The notes beneath the pieces are model-generated. The model saw nothing but the letters and a program-made list of their open reading frames with translations, did no database searches and was not told the origin of the DNA. Made by a program: the position numbers and the translations under genes. A stretch of DNA of 64,000 bases from NCBI GenBank assembly GCA_016861185.1, contig BOKW01000002.1, positions 434,001 to 498,000 of the forward strand, in the 5' to 3' direction. Below are positions 27,457-39,523 of this stretch, piece by piece (the stretch's first letter is position 1; every line of letters starts with the position of its first letter). The DNA is from Betaproteobacteria bacterium. Its GTDB lineage: Bacteria; Pseudomonadota; Gammaproteobacteria; Burkholderiales; Burkholderiaceae_F.

Positions 27457-28462
27457 CCGGCAGGCTCCGCAGAAAGTCCTTGCACTCGCGCGGCAACGGC
27501 GCCTCGAGCCCGATCGGCTCGCCCGTCACCGGATGGCGCAGGCGGGTGGTCGCCGCGTGCAGGAACATGCGGTCCAGCCGCGCGCCGAACTCGCCGCGCG
27601 CTGCCCGCTTGTTCAGTTCGAAATCGCCGTACTTGTCGTCGCCGACGATGGCATAGCCCAGATGCGCGAGATGCACGCGGATCTGATGCGTGCGACCGGT
27701 CCGTAGTTCCGCTTCGAGCAGCGAAAAACCGCCGTAGCGCGCGCGCAGATTGAAGATCGTATGCGACGGCTGGCCTGCTTCATCGACTGCAACACGGCGT
27801 TCACCGGAACGCGTGACGAACTTCGTCAGCGCGAGCCTCACGTGCTGGCGGTCGTTGACCCAGTCGCCGCGCACCAGCACGAGGTAGCGCTTGTCGACTT
27901 CTCCGTCGCGCAGTTGCCGGTGCAGTCCGAGCAAGGCCTTGCGCGACTTGGCCAGCAGCAGGATGCCCGAGGTTTCCCTGTCGAGCCGATGCGCCAGTTC
28001 GAGGAACGGCTGGTGGGGCCGCGCCGCGCGCACGCGTTCGATCAGCCCGTGCGACACGCCGCTGCCGCCGTGTGCCGCCAAGCCCGCGGGCTTGTCGACG
28101 GCCATCAGGTGCTCGTCCTCGTACAGGATCGGCGGCATCTCGGCCGGCGGCGACGCGGGTCGGACGCGCGCGCCGAGCCGCATCGGCGGAATGCGCAGTT
28201 CGTCGCCGGCCGCCAGACGCTGGTCGACCGCGGCCCGGGCCCGGTTGACGCGCACCTCGCCGCTGCGCACGACGCGATAGACGTGGCTCTTGGGAACGCC
28301 CTTGGCGAGCCGCAGCAGGAAGTTGTCGAGGCGCTGGCCGGCTGCGTCGTCGCCCACCGTCACGTAGGTGACGCGGTCCGGGGCGATCGCAACCGCAGCG
28401 GGCCCGCCGCCCGGCATTTCAGTGGCTTGCGCCCGGATGCGCCTTTTGCTGCCGACTTCCAT
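27440..28462 (-). CDS. rluC: 23S rRNA pseudouridine synthase RluC
   Basis: 340 residues. An N-terminal S4 RNA-binding domain (GQRLDNFLLRLAKGVPKSHVYR, read across residues 42-63) is followed by the RluA-type catalytic domain with HRLDRETSGILLLAKS holding the catalytic Asp. The C-terminus includes GRTHQIRVHLAHLGYAI. RluC converts U955, U2504 and U2580 in E. coli 23S rRNA. It is divergent from rne, a conserved pairing; the rne promoter overlaps its start codon. Confidence 0.93.
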   Translation of the reverse strand: MEVGSKRRIRAQATEMPGGGPAAVAIAPDRVTYVTVGDDAAGQRLDNFLLRLAKGVPKSHVYRVVRSGEVRVNRARAAVDQRLAAGDELRIPPMRLGARVRPASPPAEMPPILYEDEHLMAVDKPAGLAAHGGSGVSHGLIERVRAARPHQPFLELAHRLDRETSGILLLAKSRKALLGLHRQLRDGEVDKRYLVLVRGDWVNDRQHVRLALTKFVTRSGERRVAVDEAGQPSHTIFNLRARYGGFSLLEAELRTGRTHQIRVHLAHLGYAIVGDDKYGDFELNKRAARGEFGARLDRMFLHAATTRLRHPVTGEPIGLEAPLPRECKDFLRSLPGAATV

Positions 28463-28474
28463 CTTGCCTATACT
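28446..28474 (+). promoter_or_regulatory. Sigma-70 promoter of rne
   Basis: TTGCTG (28446-28451), a 17-base spacer and TATACT (28469-28474), matching 4/6 and 5/6 of consensus with ideal spacing. It points toward rne and overlaps the rluC start codon. The predicted start near 28481 gives a leader of about 555 nt. Confidence 0.7.
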
Positions 28475-28480
28475 TGCGCG

Positions 28481-29037
28481 CGTTGGAGTTGGGCAGCGCA
28501 GTTAAAGTGACTGCTCAGGTCTGTGGGAGCGCGGGACGGAGATCGTCCGGCGACGACCGCCCCGAACGAGCTCCAGCGGGCAGCGATTGTAGCGATGCGT
28601 GCCGCGCAGGCGGCCCGGCGAGATCGCAGCCAAGGGAGCGCCCCCGGTCCGGCGGATGACGGACGGGTGCGCGATGAACAGGAACGGCGCCAAGCCTGGC
28701 GGAGATGTCGGCGGCGCCGTTCGGTAACGAGGAGGTGGACGCCCGCTGCGGCCACCCCGGCTGAATCGAGTCGAGCAACGCCGCCGTCGCGCAGACGACG
28801 GCGCCGAACGAAAAGAACGAGATCTTTCGTGTCCATAAGCGCTGCCCATCCCGACGAATCGCCCGATCCACCGCGGAAACCCGGTGCATCCGTCGGCATG
28901 TCCTACCCCGCGGTCTTGCCCGCGGAACCGCGCGCACCCGCACACGGCTGATCGGCGCCGCGCCGCGGCGCCCGGTTCTTTCCATCGCCCGATCCGATTC
29001 GGCACACGCCCGCACCCGAGGTGCGGAAGGAGTGCTG
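28481..29037 (+). promoter_or_regulatory. Long structured 5' leader of rne (candidate autoregulatory element)
   Basis: No convincing gene is present in this 557-base stretch; the short open frames across it lack ribosome sites and conserved features. It contains a perfect 10-bp stem (28682-28691 with 28713-28722), an 8-bp stem with a 6-base loop (28782-28803), and an A/U-rich hairpin ACGAAA/TTTCGT (28808-28830), the only A/T-rich patch. In E. coli the 361-nt rne leader lets RNase E cut its own mRNA. The position and length here suggest the same type of feedback, but the sequence is not obviously similar. Confidence 0.5.
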
Positions 29038-31788
29038 ATGAAACGCATGCTTTTCAACGCCACGCACGCCGAGGAACTGCGCGTGGCCATCGTCGACGGG
29101 CAGAAGCTCATCGACATCGACATCGAAACGGCCGGGCGCGAGCAGCGCAAGTCGAACATCTACAAGGGTGTCGTCACACGCGTCGAGCCGAGCCTGGAAG
29201 CCTGCTTCGTCGACTACGGCGAGGAGCGCCACGGCTTCCTGCCGTTCAAGGAGATCTCGCGCAGCTACTTCAGACCCGGTGTGGACGTCGGCCGCGCGAA
29301 GATCAACGAGGCCATCTCCGAAGGCCAGGAGCTGATCGTTCAGGTCGAGAAGGAGGAGCGCGGCAACAAGGGCGCCGCGCTGACGACCTTCATCTCGCTC
29401 GCCGGCCGCTATCTGGTGCTGATGCCGAACAACCCGCGCGGCGGCGGCGTCTCGCGCCGGGTCGAGGGCGAGGACCGGCAGGAACTGCGCGAGGCGGTCG
29501 ACCAGCTCCAGCTTCCCCAGGGCATGAGCGTGATCGCGCGCACCGCCGGCATCGGCCGCGCGGTCGAGGAACTGCAGTGGGACCTGAACTATCTGCTGCA
29601 ACTGTGGCGCGCGATCGAGGACGCCTCCAGGCCGCTGTACCGCGACGCCGCCGGCAATTCGGTGCACGAGCCCACCACCGACGGCCAGAAGAACAAGCGG
29701 CTGAACCCGGCGCCGTTCCTGATCTTCGAGGAGTCGAGCCTCGTGATCCGCGCGATCCGCGACTACTTCCATCCGCAGATCGGCGAGATCCTGATCGACA
29801 CCGACGAGATCTACGAGCAGGCACGCCAGTTCATGGCGCACGTGATGCCGGACATGGTCAACCGCGTCAAGCGGTACAAGGACGACGTCCCGCTGTTCTC
29901 GCGCTTCCAGATCGAGCACCAGATCGAAACCGCGCATTCGCGCACCGTGCCGCTGCCCTCGGGCGGCGCGATCGTCATCGACCACACCGAGGCGCTGGTG
30001 TCGATCGACGTCAACTCGGCGCGCGCGACCAAGGGCTCGGACATCGAGGAAACGGCGCTGAGGACCAACCTTGAGGCGGCCGATGAAGCGGCGCGCCAGC
30101 TGCGCCTGCGCGACCTGGGCGGGCTGATCGTCATCGACTTCATCGACATGGAGGAGTCGAAAAACCAGCGCGCCGTCGAGCAGCGGCTCAAGGATGCGCT
30201 GTACTTCGACCGCGCCCGCGTGCAGATGGGCAAGATCTCGCGCTTCGGGCTGATGGAGTTGTCGCGCCAGCGGCTGCGGCCAGCGCTGTCCGAAGGCAGC
30301 CACATCACCTGCCCGCGCTGCAACGGCGTCGGCGTGATCCGCGATACCGAAAGCTCGGCGCTGCACATCCTGCGCATCCTGCAGGAAGAGGCGATGAAGG
30401 AGAACACCGCCGCGATCCACGCGCAGGTGCCCGTCGACGTCGCAACCTACCTGCTCAACGAGAAGCGTCCCGACATCGCCAAGCTCGAGGCGCGCCTGCG
30501 CGTGTCGATCGTGCTGATCCCGAACAAGCACCTCGAGACGCCGCACTACAGCATCGAGCGGCTGCGCCACGACGACGAGCGGCTCGATCAGACCAAGGCC
30601 AGCTACGAGCGCGCGATTTCACCACCCACCGAAACGCCGTACGGCCGCGCCAAGGCCGAGGAGGAGCGCGCCAAGCCCAAGCAGGAAGCGGTCGTGCGCG
30701 GCATCGTTCCGGAAACGCCCGCTCCGGTGGTCGCCCCGCCCGCGCTGGCGCCTGTTCCGGCTGCGCCCGTGGCCGCACCGCCTGCGCCTTCGCTATGGGC
30801 GCGGATCAAGCGCTTCTTTGCGGGGGAACCCGCACCGGCCGTCGCGCCGGTCGCCGCCGTGGCGGCACCGGCGCCACGCGAAGAGCGTGGGCGCGGCGAG
30901 CGCCATCGCGACCGTCGCGGGCGCGACGAGCGGCGCGAGGGTCGACGGGGCGAGCGCCCGCGCGAAGAGCGCCGCGAAGGCCGCCCGGAACAACAGGGCC
31001 GCAAAGGCGAACGGCCGGAGCGCGGCGAGAAGCCGCGCGAACAGGCCGGTGAGGTGGCGCGCCCGCCGGCCGGACCATCGGCCAAGCAGCCCAGCGCAGG
31101 CGAAGCGCGCGGCGAGCGCCGCGACGAAAAGCGCCGCGAGCGCGGACCCCGGCCGTCGCAAGCGACACCCGGATCGGCGGACGCGCAGGCGATCGAAGTG
31201 CCGTCTGTGCCACCGATCGCGCTGCCCGCAGCTGCGGCCGTCGCTGTCGCCCCGGCCGTCCCGGCCGCCGCGCAGCCGAGTGCGGCGCCCGCCGAGGAAG
31301 GCGCGGAGGAGCGGCGCGGTCGGCGTCGCCGGCGCCGCCGCGGTCGCGGCGGTGAGCGCGCGCCGGAGCCCGCAAGTGTCGAAGCCGCAACCGTGCCCGA
31401 AGGCATGGAAGTCGAGGAAGCCGAAGACGAAGAGGCGGCGCCCATCGCGCTGCCGACCGCAGTGGCTGCAGCGCCGGTGCAACTCGCGCCTGCTCCTACG
31501 CCCGCTCCTGCACCCGCTTTCGCCGCGGCGCCGGCGCCTGCCGCGATCGCGGTCACACCCGTGCTGCCGAAGGCCGTCCCGGCGCCGCTGCCCATCGACG
31601 AACTGATGCCGGTGCTCGACCGGGCAGGACTGATCCTGGTGCAGACCGAGCCGCTGAAGCTGGCCGAGACGCAGGCGCGTCTGGCGGCGGAGCCGCGACC
31701 GTTGCGCGTTCCGCGCGAGCGTCCCGTTCTGCCGCCGCTCGATATCGGTCCGCTGATCCAGGTGGAAACGCGCCGCAGTCAGGCATAG
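29038..31788 (+). CDS. rne: Ribonuclease E
   Basis: 916 residues from the ATG at 29038, fixed by GGAAGGAG 5 bases upstream. It is the central endonuclease of mRNA decay and rRNA/tRNA processing. The N-terminal half has the S1 domain (about 36-120), the DNase I-like catalytic site with Asp324 ([12 protein letters not shown]) and Asp367 ([13 protein letters not shown]), and the Zn-link CPRC (425-428). About 25 extra residues lie before [10 protein letters not shown] (near 205-225), as in other betaproteobacteria. The C-terminal scaffold (about 520-916) is disordered, with an Arg/Glu-rich RNA-binding block (around 620-720) and Ala/Pro-rich runs, for degradosome partners. Confidence 0.97.
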   Translation: MKRMLFNATHAEELRVAIVDGQKLIDIDIETAGREQRKSNIYKGVVTRVEPSLEACFVDYGEERHGFLPFKEISRSYFRPGVDVGRAKINEAISEGQELIVQVEKEERGNKGAALTTFISLAGRYLVLMPNNPRGGGVSRRVEGEDRQELREAVDQLQLPQGMSVIARTAGIGRAVEELQWDLNYLLQLWRAIEDASRPLYRDAAGNSVHEPTTDGQKNKRLNPAPFLIFEESSLVIRAIRDYFHPQIGEILIDTDEIYEQARQFMAHVMPDMVNRVKRYKDDVPLFSRFQIEHQIETAHSRTVPLPSGGAIVIDHTEALVSIDVNSARATKGSDIEETALRTNLEAADEAARQLRLRDLGGLIVIDFIDMEESKNQRAVEQRLKDALYFDRARVQMGKISRFGLMELSRQRLRPALSEGSHITCPRCNGVGVIRDTESSALHILRILQEEAMKENTAAIHAQVPVDVATYLLNEKRPDIAKLEARLRVSIVLIPNKHLETPHYSIERLRHDDERLDQTKASYERAISPPTETPYGRAKAEEERAKPKQEAVVRGIVPETPAPVVAPPALAPVPAAPVAAPPAPSLWARIKRFFAGEPAPAVAPVAAVAAPAPREERGRGERHRDRRGRDERREGRRGERPREERREGRPEQQGRKGERPERGEKPREQAGEVARPPAGPSAKQPSAGEARGERRDEKRRERGPRPSQATPGSADAQAIEVPSVPPIALPAAAAVAVAPAVPAAAQPSAAPAEEGAEERRGRRRRRRRGRGGERAPEPASVEAATVPEGMEVEEAEDEEAAPIALPTAVAAAPVQLAPAPTPAPAPAFAAAPAPAAIAVTPVLPKAVPAPLPIDELMPVLDRAGLILVQTEPLKLAETQARLAAEPRPLRVPRERPVLPPLDIGPLIQVETRRSQA

Positions 31789-31900
31789 GCGCGGAAGCTC
31801 CGCGCGGCGATTCGGGGTACCCCCTTCGCCGCCGCGGGCGTACCGCGCCCGGCCTTGCCCGCGCCGATCGGCTCGGTAACATGGCTGGCGAGGCCGCCCG

Positions 31901-33004
<1,104 letters not shown>

Positions 33005-33014
33005 AGCGATCACC

Positions 33015-33614
33015 TTGGCGATTCCCTCGCGCGCAGACGTCACCGGCCTCGTGCTCGCCGGCGGCCGCGGCACGCGTATGGGCGGGCTGGACAAGGGACT
33101 CGTCGAGTTCGAGGGCAGGCCGCTCGCGGCGCACGTACTGGCGCGCCTCGCGCCGCAGGTCGACGCGCTGCTGATCAGCGCCAACCGCAACCTCGATCGC
33201 TATGCCGCGCTCGGTGCGCCGGTCGTCACCGATCCGCCCGAGCACGGGTCCTTCGCGGGGCCCTTGGCGGGCATCCGCGCCGCGCTCGCGGCGATGCGCA
33301 CGCCGTGGCTTGCAGTCGTTCCCTGCGATACGCCGAACGTTCCGCTCGACCTCGTCGAACGTCTGGCCGCGGGGCTCGACGGCGCACGGGCAAGCGTGGC
33401 GGCCGCCGGCGGCCGCACGCACGGCCTGTGCTGCCTGCTGCATTCGACGCTGCGCGTCTCGCTCGACGAAGCACTCGCGCGCGGCGAACGGCGCGTGGCC
33501 GCATGGCTGCACAGCGTCGACGCGCGGACGGTCGAGTTCCCAGACGCCGACGCCTTCGTCAATCTCAACGCATCGGCCGATCTGCACGCGGCCGTGCTGC
33601 GGACGACGCAATGA
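33015..33614 (+). CDS. mobA: Molybdenum cofactor guanylyltransferase MobA
   Basis: 199 residues from a TTG at 33015, the only plausible start between the moaA stop and the GTP-binding motif LVLAGGRGTRMGGLDKGL. PCDTPNVP, which coordinates Mg, and GGRTHGLCCLL are also present. MobA joins GMP to molybdopterin to make the bis-MGD cofactor of DMSO-reductase-family enzymes. It lies between moaA (10 bases) and moeA (ATGA overlap). The TTG call is inferred from frame and length (E. coli 194). Confidence 0.88.
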   Translation: MAIPSRADVTGLVLAGGRGTRMGGLDKGLVEFEGRPLAAHVLARLAPQVDALLISANRNLDRYAALGAPVVTDPPEHGSFAGPLAGIRAALAAMRTPWLAVVPCDTPNVPLDLVERLAAGLDGARASVAAAGGRTHGLCCLLHSTLRVSLDEALARGERRVAAWLHSVDARTVEFPDADAFVNLNASADLHAAVLRTTQ

Positions 33615-34825
33615 CGACCGCCGAACTTTCGGTCGACCAAGCGATCGCCGAACTGATCGCGACGCTTCAACCCGTCGAGGGTATCGAGCGCGTGCCGACG
33701 TCGGCGGCGCTTGCGCGCATCCTCGCCGAGGACATCGCCTCGCCGCTCGACCTGCCGGCGTTCGACAACGCCGCGATGGACGGCTACGCGCTGCGAGCCG
33801 CCGATCTGGCGCTGCCCGCGCTGCAGGAGATCGGCACCGCGCTGGCGGGCCACGCGTTCGCCGGCCGCGTCGAGGCGGGCACCTGCGTGCGCATCATGAC
33901 CGGCGCGCCGCTGCCCGCGGGCGCGGATACGGTCGTCATGGTCGAGGACACGGTCCGCGAAGACGGACGCGTGCGCATCGTGCACCCGCCCGCCGCCGGC
34001 GCGAACGTGCGTCGGCGCGCCGAACACCTCGCGCGCGGCGACGTCGTGCTGCCTTCGCAGCGACAGCTGCGCGCGTCGGATCTGGGGCTCGCGGCCGCGA
34101 TCGGCTGCAGCGAGTTGCCGGTGATGCGCAGGCTGCGCGTGGGATTGCTGTCGACCGGAGACGAGTTGGCCGATCCGCCGGCGCCGCTGACGACGGGCGC
34201 AGCCTACGACGCGAACCGCCCTTTTCTGCGCGCGAGTGTGGAGCGCTCGGGTTTCACAGCGATCGACCTGGGCATCTGCCCGGACCGCAGCGCGGAGTTC
34301 GAGCGCGTGCTCGCCCGCGTGCTGGCGGACCGCCTCGACGCGGTCGTGATCAGCGGCGGTGCGGCGCAGGGCGACGCCGACATCGTGCGCCGCGCGGGCG
34401 GCGTGCGTTTCGTTGCGCTGAACATCCGCCCCGGCCGCGGTATCGCGGTGGCGAACCTGACGCAGTCCGATCATGCGATGACACTGCTCGGTCTGCCCGG
34501 CAATGCGGTCGCGGCCTTCGTGATGTTCCATCTCGTCGCGCGGCCGGTGCTGCTTCATCTGGCCGGCGGCATCGCCGCCGTTCCGCCGTCGCTGCCGGTG
34601 CCGCTCGCCGGCCCCGTGCACGTACGCGGCGGCCGGATCGACTACCGCCGCGCGTGTTTCGTCCGCGATTCGCGCGGCGCGCTCACCGTCGCGCCGCTGA
34701 AGGATCAGGGTTCGGCGATGCTGCGGACCGTCGTCGAAGCCGACGCGCTGATCGCGGTCGGCCCGCAATCCGACTATGCGGCCGGCGAGCCGGTGGAGAC
34801 GATCCCGCTGGCGCTGCTCGACTGA
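33611..34825 (+). CDS. moeA: Molybdopterin molybdenumtransferase MoeA, divergent copy
   Basis: 404 residues, beginning at the ATG that overlaps the mobA stop. MoeA inserts molybdate into adenylylated molybdopterin. The fold is clear (DNAAMDGYALR, MTGAPLPAGADTVVM, STGDEL), but the usual SGGVSVGE is SGGAAQGD, PGKP is PGRG, and GLPGNPVS is GLPGNAVA. A second, canonical copy is at 61964-63157. This copy may have a special role, such as one cofactor type, or reduced activity. Confidence 0.87.
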   Translation: MTTAELSVDQAIAELIATLQPVEGIERVPTSAALARILAEDIASPLDLPAFDNAAMDGYALRAADLALPALQEIGTALAGHAFAGRVEAGTCVRIMTGAPLPAGADTVVMVEDTVREDGRVRIVHPPAAGANVRRRAEHLARGDVVLPSQRQLRASDLGLAAAIGCSELPVMRRLRVGLLSTGDELADPPAPLTTGAAYDANRPFLRASVERSGFTAIDLGICPDRSAEFERVLARVLADRLDAVVISGGAAQGDADIVRRAGGVRFVALNIRPGRGIAVANLTQSDHAMTLLGLPGNAVAAFVMFHLVARPVLLHLAGGIAAVPPSLPVPLAGPVHVRGGRIDYRRACFVRDSRGALTVAPLKDQGSAMLRTVVEADALIAVGPQSDYAAGEPVETIPLALLD

Positions 34826-34832
34826 ACCCGCT

Positions 34833-36251
34833 CTAGAAGCGCTTCATCAAGCGCAGCAGCGTTTCGACGTGCCGGCCGTACGGCGGCATGAACAACCCCA
34901 TGCCGTTCAACCGCGACTGGCGGAAGATGGGCTTCAACTTGCTGAAGGTCTCGAAGCCCCAGCGGCCATGGTAGTGGCCCATGCCCGACGGGCCGATGCC
35001 ACCGAACGGCAGTTCCTCCTGCGCGACGTGCACCAGCGTTTCGTTGACGCAAACGCCGCCGGCGTGCGTGCGGCGCAGCGCGCGCTCGGTGCGCGCGCGA
35101 TCGTCGTCGAACCAGTACAGCGCGAGCGGGCGCGGCTGCGCGTTGATGAAGCCGATCGCTTCTTCGACGCGGTCGTACGCCAGCAGCGGCAGCAGCGGTC
35201 CGAAGATCTCCTCGCGCATCACCGCAGTCGCGTGCGGCGGCTCGAGCAGCAGCGCCGGCGCCAGCCGATGCGCTGCGTCGTCGCGCTGCGCGCCCTCGAA
35301 CAACGGTTCGACGCGCACGCCCCGCGCCGCCGCTTCGTCGAGATAACCGACGAGCCGCCCGTATTGCCGCGGGTTGATGATGCTCGTGTAGTCGTCGCTC
35401 GCGAGCCCGCGCGGATACATGCGGCGCGCCTGCGTGCGCGCCGCGGCGACGAAGCTTTGCATTCGCTCGCGCGGCAGCAGCACGTAGTCGGGCGCGATGC
35501 AGGTCTGCCCGGCGTTGAGCAGCTTGCCCGCGAGGATGCGCGTGGCGGCGCGCTCGATCGAGTAACCGGGCGCCACGACCGTCGGCGACTTGCCGCCGAG
35601 TTCGAGCGTGACCGGCGTCAGATTCTCCGCCGCGGCCGCCATCACCTTGCGCCCGATCGGCGTCGAGCCGGTGAACAGCAGGTGGTCGAAGGGCAAGGCG
35701 CTGAAAGCGGCCGCGACGTCGGGTCCGCCGAGGACGACGCTCACTTCGTCCGGGCGGAAGGTCTGCGCGACGAGCCGCTGGAACAACTCGCCGAATGCCG
35801 GCGTGTATTCGGACAGCTTGGCCATCACCCGGTTGCCTGCGACCAGCGCGCCGACCATCGGGCCGATCGAGAGGAACACCGGATAGTTCCACGGCACGAT
35901 GATCCCGACCACGCCGACCGGCCGCGGCAGGATCTCCGCGCGCGCCGGCAGGAACCACTTGGACACCCAGACGCGGCGCGGCTTCATCCACTGCTTGCCG
36001 TGGCGCAGGGCGCCCTTGATCTCCGCGAGCGCCGGAAAGAACTCGGCGATCTGCGTCTCCAGCCGCGGACGGCGGCCGAAGTCGGCGGCGATCGCCGCTT
36101 CGAACGCGGGCTCGTTGTCCTCGAGCAATCGGCGCAGGCGCAGCAGCCGATCGCGCCGGACGTCCCAGGTCGGGAAGTCTTCGCGGTCGTAGGCTTCGCG
36201 CTGCGCTTCGAAAGTGGCCTGCAGTTGCGCGGGCACATCGGTCGGGTTCAT
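34833..36251 (-). CDS. Aldehyde dehydrogenase, coniferyl-aldehyde dehydrogenase type
   Basis: 472 residues from the ATG at 36251, which has AGGGAG 5 bases upstream. NAD(P)-dependent aldehyde oxidation to acid. The Cys nucleophile is in NAGQTCIAPDYV, the Glu in TLELGGKSP, and NAD-binding FTGSTPIGRKV is seen. The segment TCIAPDYVLLP and the C-terminal SGMGHYHGRWGFETFS resemble the coniferyl-aldehyde / long-chain group, which lacks the larger oligomerisation tail. The substrate is not proven. It converges on moeA with a 7-base gap and is divergent from the transporter gene. Confidence 0.85.
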   Translation of the reverse strand: MNPTDVPAQLQATFEAQREAYDREDFPTWDVRRDRLLRLRRLLEDNEPAFEAAIAADFGRRPRLETQIAEFFPALAEIKGALRHGKQWMKPRRVWVSKWFLPARAEILPRPVGVVGIIVPWNYPVFLSIGPMVGALVAGNRVMAKLSEYTPAFGELFQRLVAQTFRPDEVSVVLGGPDVAAAFSALPFDHLLFTGSTPIGRKVMAAAAENLTPVTLELGGKSPTVVAPGYSIERAATRILAGKLLNAGQTCIAPDYVLLPRERMQSFVAAARTQARRMYPRGLASDDYTSIINPRQYGRLVGYLDEAAARGVRVEPLFEGAQRDDAAHRLAPALLLEPPHATAVMREEIFGPLLPLLAYDRVEEAIGFINAQPRPLALYWFDDDRARTERALRRTHAGGVCVNETLVHVAQEELPFGGIGPSGMGHYHGRWGFETFSKLKPIFRQSRLNGMGLFMPPYGRHVETLLRLMKRF

Positions 36252-36421
36252 CGCCACTCCCTGCGCCGGCGGCGCGGTCGAACCAACGCTGGCGATGCTA
36301 ACGGACGCTCGGACCCGTGCCGTCGAGCGATCGCTCGATTCGCGCTCGCGCCGGCGGGCGCTGGCCCTCCGTGCGGTCGCATGGTTCAATGAAGCGCGGC
36401 CGCTTCCGCATCGGAGTCGTC

Positions 36422-37666
36422 ATGCAGACGCTGCACTGCCTGCTCGGATTGAGCGCGCTCCTCGCGATTGCGTGGCTGGCTTCGGAGAACCGGCGCCGGG
36501 TTCCATGGCGCGTCGTCTTCAGCGGCCTGGCGCTCGCCTTCATCCTCGCGACGCTGCTGCTGAAGGTCCCGGCCGTCGCCGCAGCATTCGCGAGGCTCAA
36601 CGGCGTCGTCGAGGCGCTCGATCGCTCGACCGCGGCGGGCACCCGATTCGTGTTCGGCTACCTCGGGGGCGCCGAGCTGCCTTTCCTGGAAACGAAACCC
36701 GGCGCGAGCTTCGTGCTGGCCTTCCGCGCGCTGCCGCTCGTACTGCTGGTCGCCGCGCTTTCGGCGCTGCTGTTTCACTGGCGCATCCTGCCGGCGGTCG
36801 TCCGCGGCATCGCATGGTTGCTGCGCCGGGTCATGGGCATCGGCGGCGCGGTCGGGCTGTCGGCGGCGGCGAATGTGTTCGTCGGCATGGTCGAGGCGCC
36901 GCTGGTCGTGAAGCCCTACCTGGCGCGGCTGTCGCGCGGCGAGCTGTTCATCGTGATGAACTGCGGTATGGCGACGATTGCGGGCACCGTGCTCGTGCTG
37001 TACGCGACCGTGCTGGCACCGGTCGTACCCAACGCGCTCGGCCATCTGCTCGTCGCGTCGGTCGTCGCCACCCCGCTGGCGATCGTCGTCGCCGCGCTGA
37101 TGGTGCCGCCGGAGCGCACGGGCGAAGCGGACGCGCGGATCGAGCGGCAGGACCCCAGCGCGATGGCCGCGCTGACGCGCGGCACGTTCGAGGGGCTGCA
37201 GCTTCTGCTGAACATCGTCGCGATGCTGATCGTGTTCGTCGCACTGGTGGCGCTCGTCGACATCCTGCTCGGCGCGCTGCCCGACGTGGGCGAGGCGCCG
37301 CTGACGCTCGAGCGCATCTTCGGCTGGCTGTTCGCGCCGCTCGCGTTGGCGAGCGGCATCCCTTGGGCGGAAGCGCAGGTCGCGGGCTTCCTGCTCGGCA
37401 AGAAGACGGTGCTCAACGAGATGGTCGCCTACTTCGACCTCGCCGCGCTGCCGCCGGCGGCGCTGTCGGACCGCAGCCGCCTGCTGATGACCTACGCGCT
37501 GTGCGGCTTCGCCAACTTCGGCAGCCTCGGCATCATGCTCGGCGGCATGGCGACGATGCTGCCCGAGGAGCGCCGCGCCGAACTCGCTCAGCTCGGCTTC
37601 AAGTCGATCGCCGGCGGGCTGCTCGCCACCTGCGCGACCGCGGCGCTGGTCGGCGCAGTGACGTAG
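36422..37666 (+). CDS. Concentrative nucleoside transporter (CNT/NupC family)
   Basis: 414 residues from the ATG at 36422, preceded by CGGAG at 5 bases. About ten hydrophobic segments. The CNT core is recognisable: SAAANVFVGMVEAPLVVKPYL, then SRGELFIVMNCGMATIAGTVL, and the late GKKTVLNEMVAYFDL and CGFANFGSLGIMLGG. It imports nucleosides with H+ or Na+ across the inner membrane; the VEAPL in place of the NupC QSEN/QTEAPL motif suggests a nonstandard substrate preference. Upstream in-frame codons back to 36317 were not used. It is divergent from the aldehyde dehydrogenase. Confidence 0.88.
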   Translation: MQTLHCLLGLSALLAIAWLASENRRRVPWRVVFSGLALAFILATLLLKVPAVAAAFARLNGVVEALDRSTAAGTRFVFGYLGGAELPFLETKPGASFVLAFRALPLVLLVAALSALLFHWRILPAVVRGIAWLLRRVMGIGGAVGLSAAANVFVGMVEAPLVVKPYLARLSRGELFIVMNCGMATIAGTVLVLYATVLAPVVPNALGHLLVASVVATPLAIVVAALMVPPERTGEADARIERQDPSAMAALTRGTFEGLQLLLNIVAMLIVFVALVALVDILLGALPDVGEAPLTLERIFGWLFAPLALASGIPWAEAQVAGFLLGKKTVLNEMVAYFDLAALPPAALSDRSRLLMTYALCGFANFGSLGIMLGGMATMLPEERRAELAQLGFKSIAGGLLATCATAALVGAVT

Positions 37667-37672
37667 CAGCCG

Positions 37673-37834
37673 CTACTTCCTGCGCCCGCCCTTGCGCGGC
37701 GGCTTGGCGGCGGGCGCATCGGGCTTGGCTTCCGGTGGGGCTTTCTGATCGCCGATGACGGACTTCAGCGGGCACACGGAAAACGCCGGGCACTTGCGGC
37801 AGCCGGCAACGACGGCGATCGGGCATAGCGTCAC
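37673..37834 (-). CDS. Conserved four-cysteine small protein downstream of aceB
   Basis: 53 residues from a GTG at 37834, with AGGAGA about 7 bases upstream. The N-terminal half has four Cys in CPIAVVAGCRKCPAFSVCPLK (C-x7-C-x2-C-x4-C across residues 4-20) and the tail is Pro/Lys/Arg-rich (PPRKGGRRK). The Cys spacing suggests a metal or Fe-S site, but no function is known. A similar short protein accompanies malate synthase in other Burkholderiales as I recall; here it lies 89 bases downstream of aceB and 6 bases from the convergent transporter gene. Confidence 0.75.
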   Translation of the reverse strand: MTLCPIAVVAGCRKCPAFSVCPLKSVIGDQKAPPEAKPDAPAAKPPRKGGRRK

Positions 37835-37923
37835 GGCGTTTCTCCTCTTTGGTTGGTCCCGAGCCGGACCATACGCCGGATGCGGCGACGTGTGGCAATG
37901 GCCGGCCGTTACACCGCCGGCCG

Positions 37924-39507
<1,584 letters not shown>

Positions 39508-39523
39508 CGCGTACTCCTACGAA

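Noticed and set aside
28463..29037. Short open frames in the rne leader
   Set aside because: None has a good ribosome site or recognisable protein features; the stretch is better explained as an untranslated leader.
30880..31180. Apparent tandem repeats in rne
   Set aside because: They are low-complexity Arg/Glu coding sequence of the RNase E scaffold, not a separate repeat element.
31789..31900. Possible Moco riboswitch before moaA
   Set aside because: The 112-base gap has a small GC hairpin but nothing resembling the Moco RNA motif.
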